Notes: generated by a model from the letters alone, not told the origin. Positions 1 to 11,639 are shown, counted from the first letter of the stretch. The stretch is 64,000 nt of DNA from Heterodera schachtii (GCA_023374025.1 SIJG01000038.1:270686-334685), one strand, 5' to 3'. Numbers and translations: made by a program.

Positions 1-871
1 AATGGCCACGCTCCCCTCTCACCTCGTTCCAAAAATTCAAGAAAAACTGTGAAGAAACTTTCAAAAATCTAATCAATTTTTTAAAAATTCAATTTTTCGT
101 GAAATGTTTGCTTGAACAATAAGAAAATGTTGAAAAATTTTTTAGAAAATTTTACTTTCTCTCCGAAACTCTTTTCCATCAAAATTTTTGTTCATGAATC
201 ATAAATAACTTTTCCTTAAGTTTCTTTAAAAATTTTCATTTTTTTTCAAGAATTTTAAGAAAAACGCTAGAACGACCTCCAGCACAAATGGCATTCTTTC
301 TCTCTCATCAGGTAAAAAATAAATATTTGTGCCTAATACAAAATTACGTTTTGAATAAATAAAAATCCCAAAAAAATATTTGTTTTTGGCATTTTCAAAT
401 TTTAGCACCTATTTTGGCCTTTTTCCATAGTAAAAATGCAATAAAAACGAAAAATACTCCCCTAAGAATTGATCCCAAAAAATTTTAAAAATATACCCCA
501 TAAATATTGACCAAAATTTGAGAAAATATTCCCCTAAGAAATAAAAAATTTTCCAAAAATTCGTCCCCAATATTTATTATTTATTTTCTTGACAAGTTGC
601 AATTTGTGCGGGCGAAATTGATCAAAAATAGTCACTTTTGCAACTTTTATGCATAAATACTGGATTTTCCAATTTTTAACACCTATTTTCGCACCTATTT
701 TGCATATTTTTGGCGTTTTTAGCACATTTTTGGCACCTATTTTAGTATCTATTTCAGCATATTTAGCACCTAAAAATCCTAGCTCTACACAAAAAATCGA
801 AGGAAAGCATCGGAATTTCTCGGCTTTAAAAAATTTTCGGGAATCGGAATTGGGCTTTCTTTCTCTATTAG

Positions 872-873
<2 letters not shown>
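1..873. other. AT-rich gene-less stretch with CCTATTTT-type repeat
   Basis: No coding exon could be supported. From about 395 to 780 the sequence repeats short phrases of the type GCACCTATTTTGGC, which also fill larger inverted-repeat elements elsewhere in the window (for example 20308-20889). It is probably a decayed copy of that family; its own ends are not clear. The phrase GGAATCGGAATTGGGCTTTC at about 840 recurs at about 2028. Confidence 0.5.

Positions 874-919
<46 letters not shown>
874..919. repeat. 46-nt poly-A tract
   Basis: An uninterrupted run of 46 A residues follows a copied phrase that recurs without the tract at about 2060. It could be the tail of a retroposed sequence or a slippage expansion. 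No target duplication was recognised. Confidence 0.9.
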
Positions 920-921
<2 letters not shown>

Positions 922-1287
922 AAATTCGCTTAATTCCATTTTTTCTCAAAAGCAGGATGGTGTAAAAAATTCAATAAATTTTGAAAAAAAAATTGTGTTC
1001 CACGCCTATTATGCTGGAGAATTTCGGAGTTTCTAAAAGAAGAGGAAGTAAAAATAAAATTAAATATTATTAAGAATTAATAATAAAAATCAACCTTTAC
1101 AAAAAGTAAAATAAAGAGTGAAAAAGATCCTAATGTCTTTTCTAAACAATCGATTTTTAAAATTTATTTTATTTTTAAAAAAATCGCTGTTTTTGAAAAA
1201 TTACTGATAAGAAAACTTTAAAAAATTTCAAACTTTGTACGCATTATTTGATCAATTGGCTTACAAATTAGACGGCAAATTTGAAAA

Positions 1288-1712
1288 AAGAATTGGCGAT
1301 TTTGCGCTCAAGCCGACTCCAACCGAATACAACCGGAGGCAGGTCTTGGCCATTGCCAGGGAAACACTGGGGAGTAAAGACTCCGACCAAGTGCACACTA
1401 CACACAAACAAATGCGTCTCAATTGTCGCTACTCGCCAAGCGAGCAGCGAACAAACGCCGCCGGCCACGAGGACCAACCGCGAGCAGCGGGAAACGGCGT
1501 CAGCGAGCAATCGCACAACGCCACCAGCAATCGCCGTTATTATATATGGCGAAAAATTAATGCCTTATTTTTTGCTGGGGTGTAAAAGAGGCGAGGAATG
1601 GGTGACAGAGGGGCGTATTGTCATGCACTATTTCCCCCGCTGCTCTCGTTTCTCTACCAACGAATAATGTGCAATGATGCTATACTATTTCTCCACCCAT
1701 TATTCATTGATA
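1288..1712. repeat. Dispersed repeat A, copy 1
   Basis: This is a GC-richer block of about 425 bp that opens with TTGGCGATTTTGCGCTCAAG and closes near CTATACTATTTCTCCACCCA. It is related over its whole length to blocks at 2720-3295, 12655-13150 and 25588-26088. Shared internal landmarks are GCGAGCAATCGCAC and GGTGTAAAAGAGGCGAGGAA. The reading frames inside it are not conserved between copies, so they are not treated as genes. Neither terminal inverted repeats nor a transposase were seen, and the element class is unknown. Confidence 0.7.
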
Positions 1713-2719
1713 AAATGATCTCCCGCAACAGAATACTAGCGTGTTTCTTAAAAACGGTCTGCAAACTTATTTCAGAAAATCCAAGAGAAAATTTAGAAAA
1801 ATACTTTAAAAATTTTGACAAAATTTTAATTTTAAAAGAAATTTCAACAAAAATTTTACTAAAAATTTCAAAAATTTCAGAGAAATAAAAATAGTATAAA
1901 TTTTGATAAATAAAAATCCAAAATCGCAAAATTTATATATTTTTTATCATTAATAGTTAGAACTTCAAGTTTATATAAATTTTAAAAAAATCACAAAAAA
2001 GATATGAAAAACTGCTTAAAAATCTGAGGAATCGGAATTGGGCTTTCTTTCTCTATTAGGCCAAACATTGGAATTTTTTTCAACAATTAACAATTATGTA
2101 TATTAAATTTTTCAAACAATCAACAAAAAAAGGAACAGAAAGTCGAAGATTTAAAAACGCGAAATTCTAAAATTTGATGCTTTGGCTTAACATTCAAATT
2201 CCGGTTGGTCCAGGGCTCGAAATTGATCAAAATGCTAGAATTTTTCGCAAATTCTGAGATGTAGGAACCAAAATAATTTTATCTCGCATCAGCGGACGAG
2301 GAAGAAAAATTTAATAAAAAAAATAATTAATTAAAATTAAAAAGAAACATCAAAGACCAAAAAGAGTCACTTTTATGTACTACAGAAAAAAGCGAACTTT
2401 CATAAAAGTAAAATAATGAGCATTAGAAACAAAGAATGGTTTTCCGTGACGAAAAAACACAATTTAGTAAAATGAGCAACAAAAAAAGAGTGAAAAATGG
2501 TAAAAATAAATTATACCGAAAACAAAACAATTAAATTCCCAAAATAATTTTTTTAATAGTTTATTTAAATTAATTGTTTTTTGAAAGTGTAAAAAGTTAA
2601 TATTAGGAAAAAATATATAATAAAAATTTAAACCATTCAACAAAAAATTGTTCTACATTTTCATAAAGATAATTTGGGAGAAAAAAAAGTATATTTTAAA
2701 AGTATTAAACAGATTGAAA
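1713..2719. other. AT-rich stretch, nothing coding seen
   Basis: Low-complexity AT-rich DNA. The only structure noted is the phrase at 2028-2066 that duplicates the sequence just before the poly-A tract at 874. Confidence 0.5.
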
Positions 2720-3295
2720 AAATGGCGATTAGCGCTCAAGCCGACTCCAACCGAATACAACCGCTAATAGGGCGCATGGCGATTGCAATTAGCGATCGCA
2801 CATGAGGGCGAGCTGGCCATCGCCAGCCCAATTGCCCCGCTTCCGATGGACGTGGAGCCAAAACAGTCGCCGGCGTCCATGCGCGACAGCGCCAAATTTG
2901 TCCCTTGCGGCTGAATTCCATAAGGACAGAATTTGGGACATAATCCCATGGGCCCATTGGAATTTTGCACCAAATCCGGCCCTTATGGCCACCAGCCACA
3001 AGTGACAAATTTGCCGCTGGCGCGCATGGACGACAACGACTATTTTGACTCCACGTCCATCAGGTTGCCATTGCCAAACGAGAAGCGGGAAACGGCGCCG
3101 GCGAGCAATCGCACTGTATCAACGGCAGATTACTTTTTTATATATTATGATGCAAATTGGGCGTTTGGTTTTCCGGTGGGGTGTAAAAGGGGTGAGGAAT
3201 GGGTGACAGAGAATGCACTATTTCCCCGCTGTGCTCGTTTCTTTTACGACAAATAATGCAATTAATTGCGTACTATTTCTCCCAGTGCTCTCTTA
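2720..3295. repeat. Dispersed repeat A, copy 2
   Basis: Begins with ATGGCGATTAGCGCTCAAGC and ends with the block containing TACTATTTCTCCCAGTGCTC. It is longer than copy 1 because of extra internal sequence at about 2800-3060, which carries its own internal near-repeats. The 3' third (GGGGTGTAAAAGGGGTGAGG onward) is the best conserved part among the four copies. It is not considered coding. Confidence 0.7.
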
Positions 3296-3863
3296 CGTTT
3301 ATTTATTTATTTATTTTTATTTTAACATGCTTTTAAAATGGTAACTTTCTGAATAAAATGGGTAAGGTTATTGGGATTGAAAGATTAAAAATCAATTTCA
3401 CTTTTGCATGACGGCACTCAAATTTGGGAAAGTGCCCAAAAAATTTCAATTATGCATTGCTTCTGCTGGGGAGGGGGGGGGGGGGGCGCGGAATAATTTA
3501 TTTATGAGCAATAAAATTATTTCTCTATATTTAATCATTTTGAATCTTAAATGATCATTTTAAAAAGTCATAATTTAACAATATTTAATTTTATATGAAT
3601 ATTTTTCGGAAATGAAAAATTTAATAGAATTTTTACCGTAAAAATTATGAAAAAATTTAGACAATTAACTAATAATGAGAAAAAATCCAACATTCATTAA
3701 AGTAAATTATGAGCATAAGAAGAGAGAGTAATAAAAAATAGTGCTTTTAGTGAAGAAAAAGCCAAAATTAATTAACAAGAAATTCAAAATAATTGGTGAA
3801 AACTTATAATTGAATTGCCCGAAAATAAAATGCTTAATATTTAATTTTAAAGGTAAAAATTTT

Positions 3864-3894
<31 letters not shown>

Positions 3895-4211
3895 TTAAGA
3901 AAACTTATAAAAAATATCAAACATTCAACCAAATTTTTGGCCAAAAAGGCAATTTACATTTTCAAAAGGAGGAATAAAATTGGATAAAAAAGGTAAAAAT
4001 TTGAGAGTCATTTTAAAAAAATTATAGGAAAATTTTTCGGAAGTCAAAATTTAACTTGGTTTGATCCTAAAAAAAATGAAAAATTTAATGAGGTGTGAAA
4101 GTTCAAAGGTTTGTATCCATAAAACATATAGCATAAACGCGCATATATGTATACGGGGGGGGGGGGAATTTGGTGGACGACGGACGACGACGAGAAATTA
4201 GCAAAAGTTGG
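3296..4211. other. AT-rich intergenic DNA with homopolymer and TTA microsatellite
   Basis: No exon supported. Landmarks are a 14-nt G run at 3473-3486, a TTA/TTATT microsatellite at about 3856-3897, and a 12-nt G run at 4155-4166. Confidence 0.6.
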
Positions 4212-4550
4212 AAAGGGAAAACTGGGCGCTGGCCCGGTTTTTGGGGGTATACTAACTCTTTCCATATTTCTACAAATCGAAGCCCTAAATGTTCCCTAAT
4301 TACCCTGCAAAATTTCGAAAATTTCATTAGGATACAACAAACACATTGCGAAAAAAAGAAATTCAAAAAAGCTGCATTTCCAAACTTTTTGGCATTATTT
4401 TTTTTGAATCTTAATGAAATTTTCAAAAATTTTGTAGGGTGGTAGAGGACACCTAGGCCTATCGAATTACATCTAATTTACTTGTATGAAGGGGATGCAC
4501 CCCCAAATCCCTGGCCCGGCGCCCAGTTGGCCAGCGCCCAGTTGACGTCC
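4212..4550. mobile_element. Foldback element, arm word AACTGGGCGCTGGCC
   Basis: The left arm (about 4220-4250) reads AACTGGGCGCTGGCCCGG and the right arm (about 4510-4543) carries the same word twice in inverse orientation. The interior pairs with itself: TGCAAAATTTCGAAAATTTC at about 4310 faces GAAATTTTCAAAAATTTTGT at about 4415. The interior also resembles the cores of the elements at 15016, 33405, 54427 and 61285. It has no coding capacity, and I could not find a target-site duplication, so the outer limits are approximate. Confidence 0.65.
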
Positions 4551-6680
4551 CCCACCGAGGCAAATCGTTGGGGCGAGGTGGGGGCGGCGGGAGGGAAATC
4601 CATTTTCTGTTGCTGTACATGTACATACAAATATTTAAGGGCTATTTAGTGGGCGAATTGGTCGGTTGGTCAAAAGCCAATCCATTCATTCATTCTTTGT
4701 GTGTACATACAAACATATGTATGTTTGTGTGCTTTGAAGTAGCAGAAACAGCAGCGAAAGTTGGTGAGAGAGAATGGGAAATGGGCGAGGGACGGACATG
4801 GACAATTAACGCTAATTAATCACTGTCATTAGCGGCGACAGCGGGGCGGGCGGGCGGGCAGAGAGCAATTAGGGGCACAATTCAGACAACGCTGACAAAA
4901 TTAAAGGCCCAGAAAAAGCAGAAAATTTGGTGCGAGGTATTTCTAAAAAAGGATAGCCGAATCCCGGCCAAAAAGCGTGCTCCCGATTTAATCGCCCGGC
5001 TATACAAAAATGAGATTTGGTCTCGAGACCGAAATTAGAATATTTTGCTCTAGCTAGCGAGACTATGGGAAGAATGAATGAGAATTAAATTCAAAAACAG
5101 AAAATCAAAAAGGAAATAATGGAATTAGAAAATTAAAAATTCTTTTTTTTAAATTTAATTTCATCGACCTTTAATTTAAGTATAAAAATTTTTTAAATCC
5201 ATCGTTGGGCCTCAAAATGGTGATGGTGCCAAAGTGAAGGTATGAATAAAATATGAATTTTTGCCTTTGCGCGGCAGGGGGAGGGGAGAGGCGCGGTTTT
5301 GGTGGGGACGGCGAGCAGCGACTTTTAAAGGAGAGGGGGCGAGCGACGACCGTCTGTCCGGCAGACGGAAGAGTTTCCTGCCGCTTCTAATGCTCGCCAC
5401 GCCGGGAGTTTTTTTCCTTCCTAATGCACGCCTCAATCTCCCCCGGAGGGCTTATGTCTATAATGCTCGCCCACCCCGCACTCGCTGGGAATGGGGGGCG
5501 TCTCTTCCCACGGTTTAACACTCGCCGCTCCAAATCTCGCCCGGGGCTATATTTAAAAAAAAATCCCCCCCCCCCCCTTCCCCCAGCTGGTCCCATAATG
5601 ACCTAATGTTGGTCCATCCCCCCCCCCCCCCCCGTGCCCCCAGCCCGCGGGGGAGGAGGGGGGAGGCTTTTCCTTCCAATGCTCGCTGCTTCAGCCGCCC
5701 CCCGCCCCCGCCGGCGGTGGCCCCTTTCCCCCAAATGCTCGACCTTTCCGCTCGCAAAGTCTTCTACATATGTGCCCACATTTGTGTGGTGTGTGTTGTT
5801 TTGTGTGCACTTCATCAATTTTGCTGCTAGCTCTTAGCAGACAAAATGTGGAGGTGTCTGTCTGTCCTCCGTCCGCCCCCGGGGGGCGGGCGCTCAGCTG
5901 ACGCGTGCGGCAACAAAGCGCCAGGCGCAAATTCAGTACCACTGCTTAGTTGTGCTAATAGCGCTGGGTGGGACGGCGCAGCGCTGGCACATTCAACGCT
6001 GTCGCACTGATCCGGGCATTGATGATCAAAGAAAACAGTGAGGGAGGAGAGAACAATTTGCCAGAATTTTGGCATTTTTTTGCCCAATTTATCAGGCACA
6101 GTCACTCGAGCGATGGACCATTCAGTACCTCACTCTTTCGTAACCCCAGCACAGAACCGTTAAGTACAACTCGAGGGATGCCCTTAAAAAAATTAAAAGG
6201 GTTAATTAATTTCCTGGTTTTTTCAAAAACATCCCCCCTCCCCAATGTCTGTCCATCCATTCCCCCGACTCCACTTTTTTGGCACTGAATTGGCCGTCGC
6301 TTAGCCGTCCGGCCCACCGGCTGTCATTTGTGATAAATGATGGAAAAATGACTTTGCCATCGGGGCCGGCTGGCAGCAGCAGAAGAAGAAGCAGAGCAGT
6401 AGCAATTCGATTTTCTTCCCCCCCTTCCCCCTTCTTTTTACTAATATTCATGGGAGGCGGCGGCAAAAGCGGAAAAAAATTTTTTTGGGAAAAAGTGAAG
6501 GATGTGTGGCAAAAAAATGAGGAAGAAGAAGAAGAAGGAAGGAAGGAAGATGGATGTAAATCCGAAGATAAATATTTACCTAACGGCGCTGTTGGCGGTC
6601 GAGAGTCTCGAGGGGGCGAGGGAATCGACCGACGGCTTAAAAAGTTAGGCAGAAAAGCGGAGGGCAAATTTTGAAAAAAT
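4551..6680. other. GC-rich island without a supportable gene
   Basis: The composition is strikingly GC-rich compared with its surroundings. It contains C runs at 5565-5577 and 5618-5633, G-rich strings, a TACATA/GTATGT simple repeat at about 4615-4720, and the phrase AATGCTCGCC or close variants at about 5389, 5422, 5461, 5680 and 5732. Long overlapping ORFs occur on both strands in all frames, as expected from GC-rich low-stop DNA. None has a convincing domain, signal peptide or splice structure. Confidence 0.5.
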
Positions 6681-7350
6681 TATTTGAATGTATGCAAAAA
6701 AATAGTTTAAGGAACCCGGCGGTTTGTTGAAACAAAAAAAATTTTCTTAGAAATTTAAAAAGAAAAGAGGGAAAATTTTAAAATTTTTCCTTCTTTAAAA
6801 CAAAATAAAAAGAGGATTGAAATTTTTTAATATTTCCTTTTCAAAACACGGGCGCAATAAATATTTCGAAATACAAAAAATGCTTAAATTAATATTCCAA
6901 ATAAAAATGGAATAACAAAATCGTAAAATTCGAACCTTCCATTTGAAATGCAAGATAAAAAAAAATGATAATTTTTTATAGGAATATGTATGTGTTGTAA
7001 ACATAAACCCGGCCTGACGAATTTCGAATTTTTAATCGCTTTATAATTTAGCCAAAATTTTTTTTAGAAAACAGCAAAATATAGTCATTTTTGGACAGAC
7101 AAAATCTACTAAGAAATCCGGGTTAAATTTTCAAAAAAAAAATGTACCCGGCGGCGTCTATCGGCAGTGCTGATTCGGCACCGCCAGCCCCTTACTAATC
7201 AACAAATTTTTTGTTACAAAGTCAACCGCGCTTAAACAAGGCGAAAAAAATGTTATTTAATCAAAATCACTTCATAAATTTTTTGAATGCGAGATTTGCG
7301 GGATTAATCCCACGGAATTCCATCCCGAAAAAACGAAATTTTAGCGAATA
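6681..7350. other. AT-rich stretch with a GC palindrome-like repeat
   Basis: No gene seen. At about 7148-7190 there is a diverged copy of the word CCGGCGGCGCCTATCGGCAC, which recurs at about 19668, 29547, 29686, 53229 and 53399 in similar AT-rich surroundings. It is probably a fragment of a dispersed element. Confidence 0.5.
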
Positions 7351-7358
7351 GACATAAA

Positions 7359-7991
7359 TAGGGATCATTTTTTTATGTAAATACATGTTTTTTTCCTGGA
7401 TTCTCCATGCTCTAATTAGTAGGAAAAACACTTTCTTTTTTGTGTTTGCGAACAAAAGTTGGGACTTTTATTTACATATTTTTAAATATTTTCGGATTTT
7501 TCTACATATTACATATGTACATATTTTTATACATATTTTGGACTCTTTCGCATTTTTTCGTACATATTTTGCATTTTTTGAGAATTTTTAGGGAATTTTT
7601 TTATGAAATACCCTCAAAAATATCCAAAATTTCGCAATTTTTTTCAAAAATTTTGAGAATTTATAGAAATTTTTTGCGAAAAGCAAAAAAATTTTTTGAA
7701 AATGTGCCCCAAAAAATAGTTTTTTTTTTCAAAAATGGAATACCAAAAATTAATTTTTAAATTACTAAAAGATAATTTTAAGCCTATTTAGGTCATTTTT
7801 ATGGCAATTTGTGCCTATTTCACCCTTTAGAAAGAATTTTTTCCAAAAAATCACCATTTAAAAAATTTTATTTACATATTTTAGTACATATTTTTGGATT
7901 TTTGTACATATTTCATACATATTTCAGTGTTTTTTATACATATTTTATTTATATATTTCGCGATTTTTCTTACATAAATAAATGATCCCTA
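7359..7991. mobile_element. Non-autonomous inverted-repeat element with 8-bp duplication
   Basis: Ends are TAGGGATCATTT on the left and AAATGATCCCTA on the right, continued inward by an inverted pair around TTATGTAA / TTACATAA. The flanks carry a perfect 8-bp direct repeat GACATAAA (7351-7358 and 7992-7999). The interior is made of phrases such as TACATATTTT and contains no transposase. An 8-bp duplication and TAGGG termini fit hAT-type transposition. A related but truncated copy lies at 10318-10848. Confidence 0.85.
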
Positions 7992-7999
7992 GACATAAA

Positions 8000-8296
8000 A
8001 TTTTACTTTCAAAATGAACCATCGTATCGGTTGTGTTTCTTAAAATACCAACCCAGCCCGCCGGCTGATTTGAAAATCTCATTCCCTATTAAATTCCCAA
8101 AATTTTATTTGTGCCTCAATTTTTAATTAAATCTAATTAAATTTTGCATTTCATTTCTTTCCACATAAATAAATTTGCAAAAAATACTTTCTCTTCTTCA
8201 CCCATGAAAACGGAACTAAAAATAGCACAAAATAACGGTACAATCCAACCAACCAATCAATAAATCAATCGATAATCAATACTCTATGATCTTTGG
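8000..8296. other. AT-rich 3' flank of the RING gene
   Basis: Contains the stop-proximal downstream region of the minus-strand gene at 8297. Nothing else was recognised. Confidence 0.4.
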
Positions 8297-11061
8297 TCAA
8301 TGTTCTTTGGAAAACATGTTTTTAAACATCTTAACCAAATTATGTTCGTGGTGTTCCTTCTTGTGGTGGTTGTGTTCATGCTGTTTCTTCTGTTGGTGGT
8401 GGGGTTGGTGCGGCGGCTTTTCCTCCTCTTCTTCCACAACAATTTGCATTTGTTCAATGGCATTGTTGGCTTCCAACAATGACACTCTCGGTGCCGTTTT
8501 GATCAGTGCCAACGCCTCCTTTTCAATATCAGTGCTAAAGCCTCGGTCATCGCCCAAAATTTTGATGTATGTCTGGATATAGTCAAGAAATGGGTCCTCA
8601 GCAAATTTGCCCTCCTCGTCAATGTTGAACAATGGCATTTCCAAATTTTCAAAACCAAATATTGGCAACAAAACCTTCAAACGTTGGTCAATTTCCTTCA
8701 CTTTGGTACTGATTTGGCTGATGATTTGTTGGGCTAGCAGCACGCGCTGAGATGACCCACCAATTTTGGCATTTTTAATTCTGTACAGTTCCTTCAACGG
8801 GTCCATGTAAAAATGGGCGTACATTTTTTCGGACTCGGAGAAAATTGGTTGAAAATGAAAATCCTTAATTTTGTTTTTTTTTAATTATCATAATTAATTA
8901 TCTTTTAGTTGAGCTAATTAATAAATCAAATTAAATGTGGCAAAAATAATATATAAAATTATTTTTAATTATTTAAATTAAATATTCAATTTTCTTAAGA
9001 TTTTATATTTTTGTTTATTAATTAATTAATTAATTTAATAAATCAAATTAAATGTTGCAAAAATAATTTATAAAAAAGCTTTATGAAATTTTTCTTGAAT
9101 TTTATCTTTTTTGTTTAGCTAATTAATTTTTAATGCAATTATTCAATTAAATGTGACAAAAATAAAATAATTTATAAATAATATTTTTGTAAATTATCTT
9201 TTATAAATTATTTATTTTTAATCGGTTTTTAATATTTAAATCAAAAAATAAAATTTCATATTTTACCAAAAATGGTTTTGACTCAACATTACAGAATGGA
9301 CAACGAATTTCCTTCTTTTTTTCAAACCTTTAAAATAAAAATAAAATTTTTATTATTTTGTTGCCTAAAAACAACACAACTAAACACAAACCATTCTTTG
9401 ACGCATTTGTAGTGAGAAAGTGACTGAAAAAAAATTAAATTAATTTTTATAATATTTTAATGGACTATTTTTTCGTGGAAGATAATAAAAAAAGGAGAAA
9501 TATCTTTTTTTCAAAATTTTTTTAACAAAACTTTCGAAAATTTCATACGAAACAACAACCAAAATTCATGGTATCTATCAGGGATGGCATTTCGAGGCTC
9601 CAAAAATTTTCGGAAATCGAAATTCCGAGGTCTAAAAATTTTTCGGAAATCGCAATTCCGAGGCTTAAAAATTTTTCGGAAGTCGGAGATCGGAATTCCG
9701 ACCCCAAAAAAGTCGGAAATCGGAATTCCGTGCCATCCCTCTGGTATCTTTCGTTTGATAGCCCTGCTGGCAAATTAATGTCCCCTCCAGCGTAAATGGC
9801 CGCGCGTGTCTTTGATTTTACCTCGTGTTCATGAACTTGAATTTGTTCCTCATTAACTTTCATTTCATTGAAGCAAATTGGACAATCATCCTCATCCTCA
9901 TCCTTGTCCTCATCCTCATCCTTGTCCTTATCCTCATTCTTGTCTTTATCCTCATTTTTGTCCTTATCCTCATCCTTTTCCTTATTCGCATAAACTGCAG
10001 TTTTAATAAATTTTTTGACAGTGAATTTGCACTTAAAAATGAAAAAGAAAATGTAATTAAAATTAATGAGGCAAAAGCATTTTCGGGGCCGGAGGATGTG
10101 TGGAGCCGGGGACTGCTCTGTTTTTATGTTGTGAAAATTCCAGAGAAAACAGAAATTTTTATGAAAAATATTCATTTTAGGATGTTTTTCCTTAAAATTA
10201 CTTAATAGGGGCAAAAAGAAGCAATTTAAAAAAATGGACAAAAAAGTGAAATATTAAACAAAGGAACAAAAAAAAATAAATAATAATTTATAGAAAAAAA
10301 AAGCAGGACAATTTAATCAAAAATAACCAAATTCTTCTGGATTCTTCATAACCTAATTAGTAGGAAAAACACTGTTTGCGAACAAAAGTTGGGACTTTTA
10401 TTTACATATTTTCGGATTTTTCTACATATTACCACCATATGTACATATTTTTATACATATTTTCGACTTTTTCGTACGTATTTCGCATTTTTTCGTACAT
10501 ATTTTTAATTTATTTTTACATATTTTGATGATTTATGAGAGTTTTAGAAATTTCTTGTGAAAAATTAAAAAACATTTTTTTTTTGAAAATCCGCCTTAAA
10601 AAAGCATTATTTTTTTCAAAAAACGAGATATTAAAAATTATTTTTAAAATACTAAAAGGTCATTCTAAGCCTAATTAGTCATTTTTAGGGCATTTTGTGC
10701 ATATTTAACCCTTTACAAGATTTTTTTTTCCAAAAATAACCATTTTCAAAATTTTATTTACATATTTTAGTACATATTTGTGGGTTTTTTATACATAATT
10801 AATTTACAAATTTCGCGATTTTTCTTACATAAAAAGGAATCCCAATTATATTTTGCACCCAAAAATGCCAATTTTTGATAAAGTAAATTCAAACATAGTG
10901 TAAAATTGCAAATCCTGCTGACTGGTGTTAATTTGCAGAAATAAACATTGATCTTACCTCGGAATCATAATGAAAAATGGACAGTTCGAGCCGTTCAATT
11001 TTGTGGCGATAAAAATGCGTCAAATTCACAGGGATTTTCAGCTCGTACTCATTGAACACAT
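8297..11061 (-). CDS. RING-H2 zinc-finger protein, multi-exon, 5' end unresolved
   Basis: Predicted E3 ubiquitin-ligase-like protein. Exons on the minus strand, in reading order, are about 11061-10958, 10031-9822, 9423-9392, 9327-9267 and 8863-8297; the last four join in phase into 289 codons. The RING is split over three exons: CPIC in exon 2, then HYKCVKEW, then FEKKKEIRCPFC. It is preceded by a run of about 30 K/D/E/N residues. The positions expected for C3 and H4 read HEH, so the third zinc ligand is His or the domain is imperfect. The last exon encodes a helical region, an acidic stretch and a His-rich tail (HQPHHQQKKQHEHNHH). The first listed exon (encoding FNEYELKIPV) has a good donor but no convincing acceptor or ATG. 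Introns hold a MITE and a large repeat. RING zinc-ligand spacing is established knowledge; substrate and function are unknown. Confidence 0.65.
9579..9743. mobile_element. 165-bp hAT-like MITE built of CGGAATTCCG words
   Basis: Ends are CAGGGATGGCA and TGCCATCCCTCTG. The interior repeats CGGAAATCG(A/C)AATTCCGAGG with small variations. Flanks are GTATCTAT (9571-9578) and GTATCTTT (9744-9751), an 8-bp duplication with one mismatch. CAGGG termini and 8-bp duplications are typical of hAT elements. It sits inside an intron of the RING gene. A relative is inserted at 29345. Confidence 0.85.
10318..10848. repeat. Truncated relative of the 7359-7991 element
   Basis: Shares long phrases with 7383-7985, including TAATTAGTAGGAAAAACACT, GCGAACAAAAGTTGGGACTT and repeated TACATATTTT, but lacks the TAGGGATCATTT ends. 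It lies in the large first intron of the RING gene model. Confidence 0.7.
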
Positions 11062-11220
11062 AAAATAAAATTATTTTTAAATTAATTTTAATTGGTTTTT
11101 AATGAAAATCCTCTAGATTCCGAATTTGTTTCTACTTCACATTCAAAAATCCGATCCCGACTGGACAAGCATTCCCGAAGTGATGAATTAAATTAGGATT
11201 TAATTCGCTGGACCCATCCA

Positions 11221-11604
11221 TTATAAATATCGTTTAAATGATGCCTTTTTCTGCTGCCCGGATGTTGTTCCAATGCCATCACCAACAATCGCCACCGTTT
11301 GTGCCACTTCTTCTTTATCTTTGATCAGCGGGGCATAGCCCAACAATTCGCGCTTCTCACCGGCAGCCAAATCATTACGGTCATTAGCATTAGCGTTGTT
11401 CTGCTGATCTCCACTAGTATGACCGCTTTGATCATTACCGCCATCGCCGCCACCGCCACCATTTTGTTGTGGTTCTTCTCTCCTATTTTCCCGCACAATT
11501 GCGAACAGAAAGGCATGATAATTACCACCGGTGCCTTCATTTTTCGTCTCCACTAACACGCGCCGGTGCCAAAACAGACCACTGGGCTTGATGCTGAATG
11601 GCAT
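11221..11604 (-). CDS. Gly/Asn-rich protein or exon, unrecognised
   Basis: An open frame of 127 codons. An ATG lies at 11604, but the sequence CCATTCAG just inside it is a good 3' splice site, so the block may be an internal or terminal exon starting at 11593 (encoding IKPSGLFWHRRVLVETK). The protein has a compact N-terminal part, a Gly/Asp/Asn/Gln-rich low-complexity centre (about residues 45-80) and a basic end, KKASFKRYL. A diverged copy at 24481-24843 is frameshifted in the low-complexity region. The reading frame is better conserved than its surroundings, which suggests it was coding before the duplication. No family was recognised, and it could be the far part of a larger gene whose other exons were lost. 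Confidence 0.45.
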   Translation of the reverse strand: MPFSIKPSGLFWHRRVLVETKNEGTGGNYHAFLFAIVRENRREEPQQNGGGGGDGGNDQSGHTSGDQQNNANANDRNDLAAGEKRELLGYAPLIKDKEEVAQTVAIVGDGIGTTSGQQKKASFKRYL

Positions 11605-11639
11605 TGTATTATTTTATGTGATTATGGAATATTCTCGGC

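Noticed and set aside
649..933. Plus-strand frame ending in a long Lys run
   Set aside because: The Lys run is the poly-A tract; the rest lies in the CCTATTTT repeat.
1235..1667. Two overlapping frames of 116 and 128 codons
   Set aside because: They lie in dispersed repeat A, and the frames are not kept in the other three copies.
6206..6674. Long open frames on both strands (153 and 131 codons)
   Set aside because: They overlap each other in GC-rich low-stop DNA, are dominated by Pro/Ser or Lys/Glu runs, and show no domain or splice structure.
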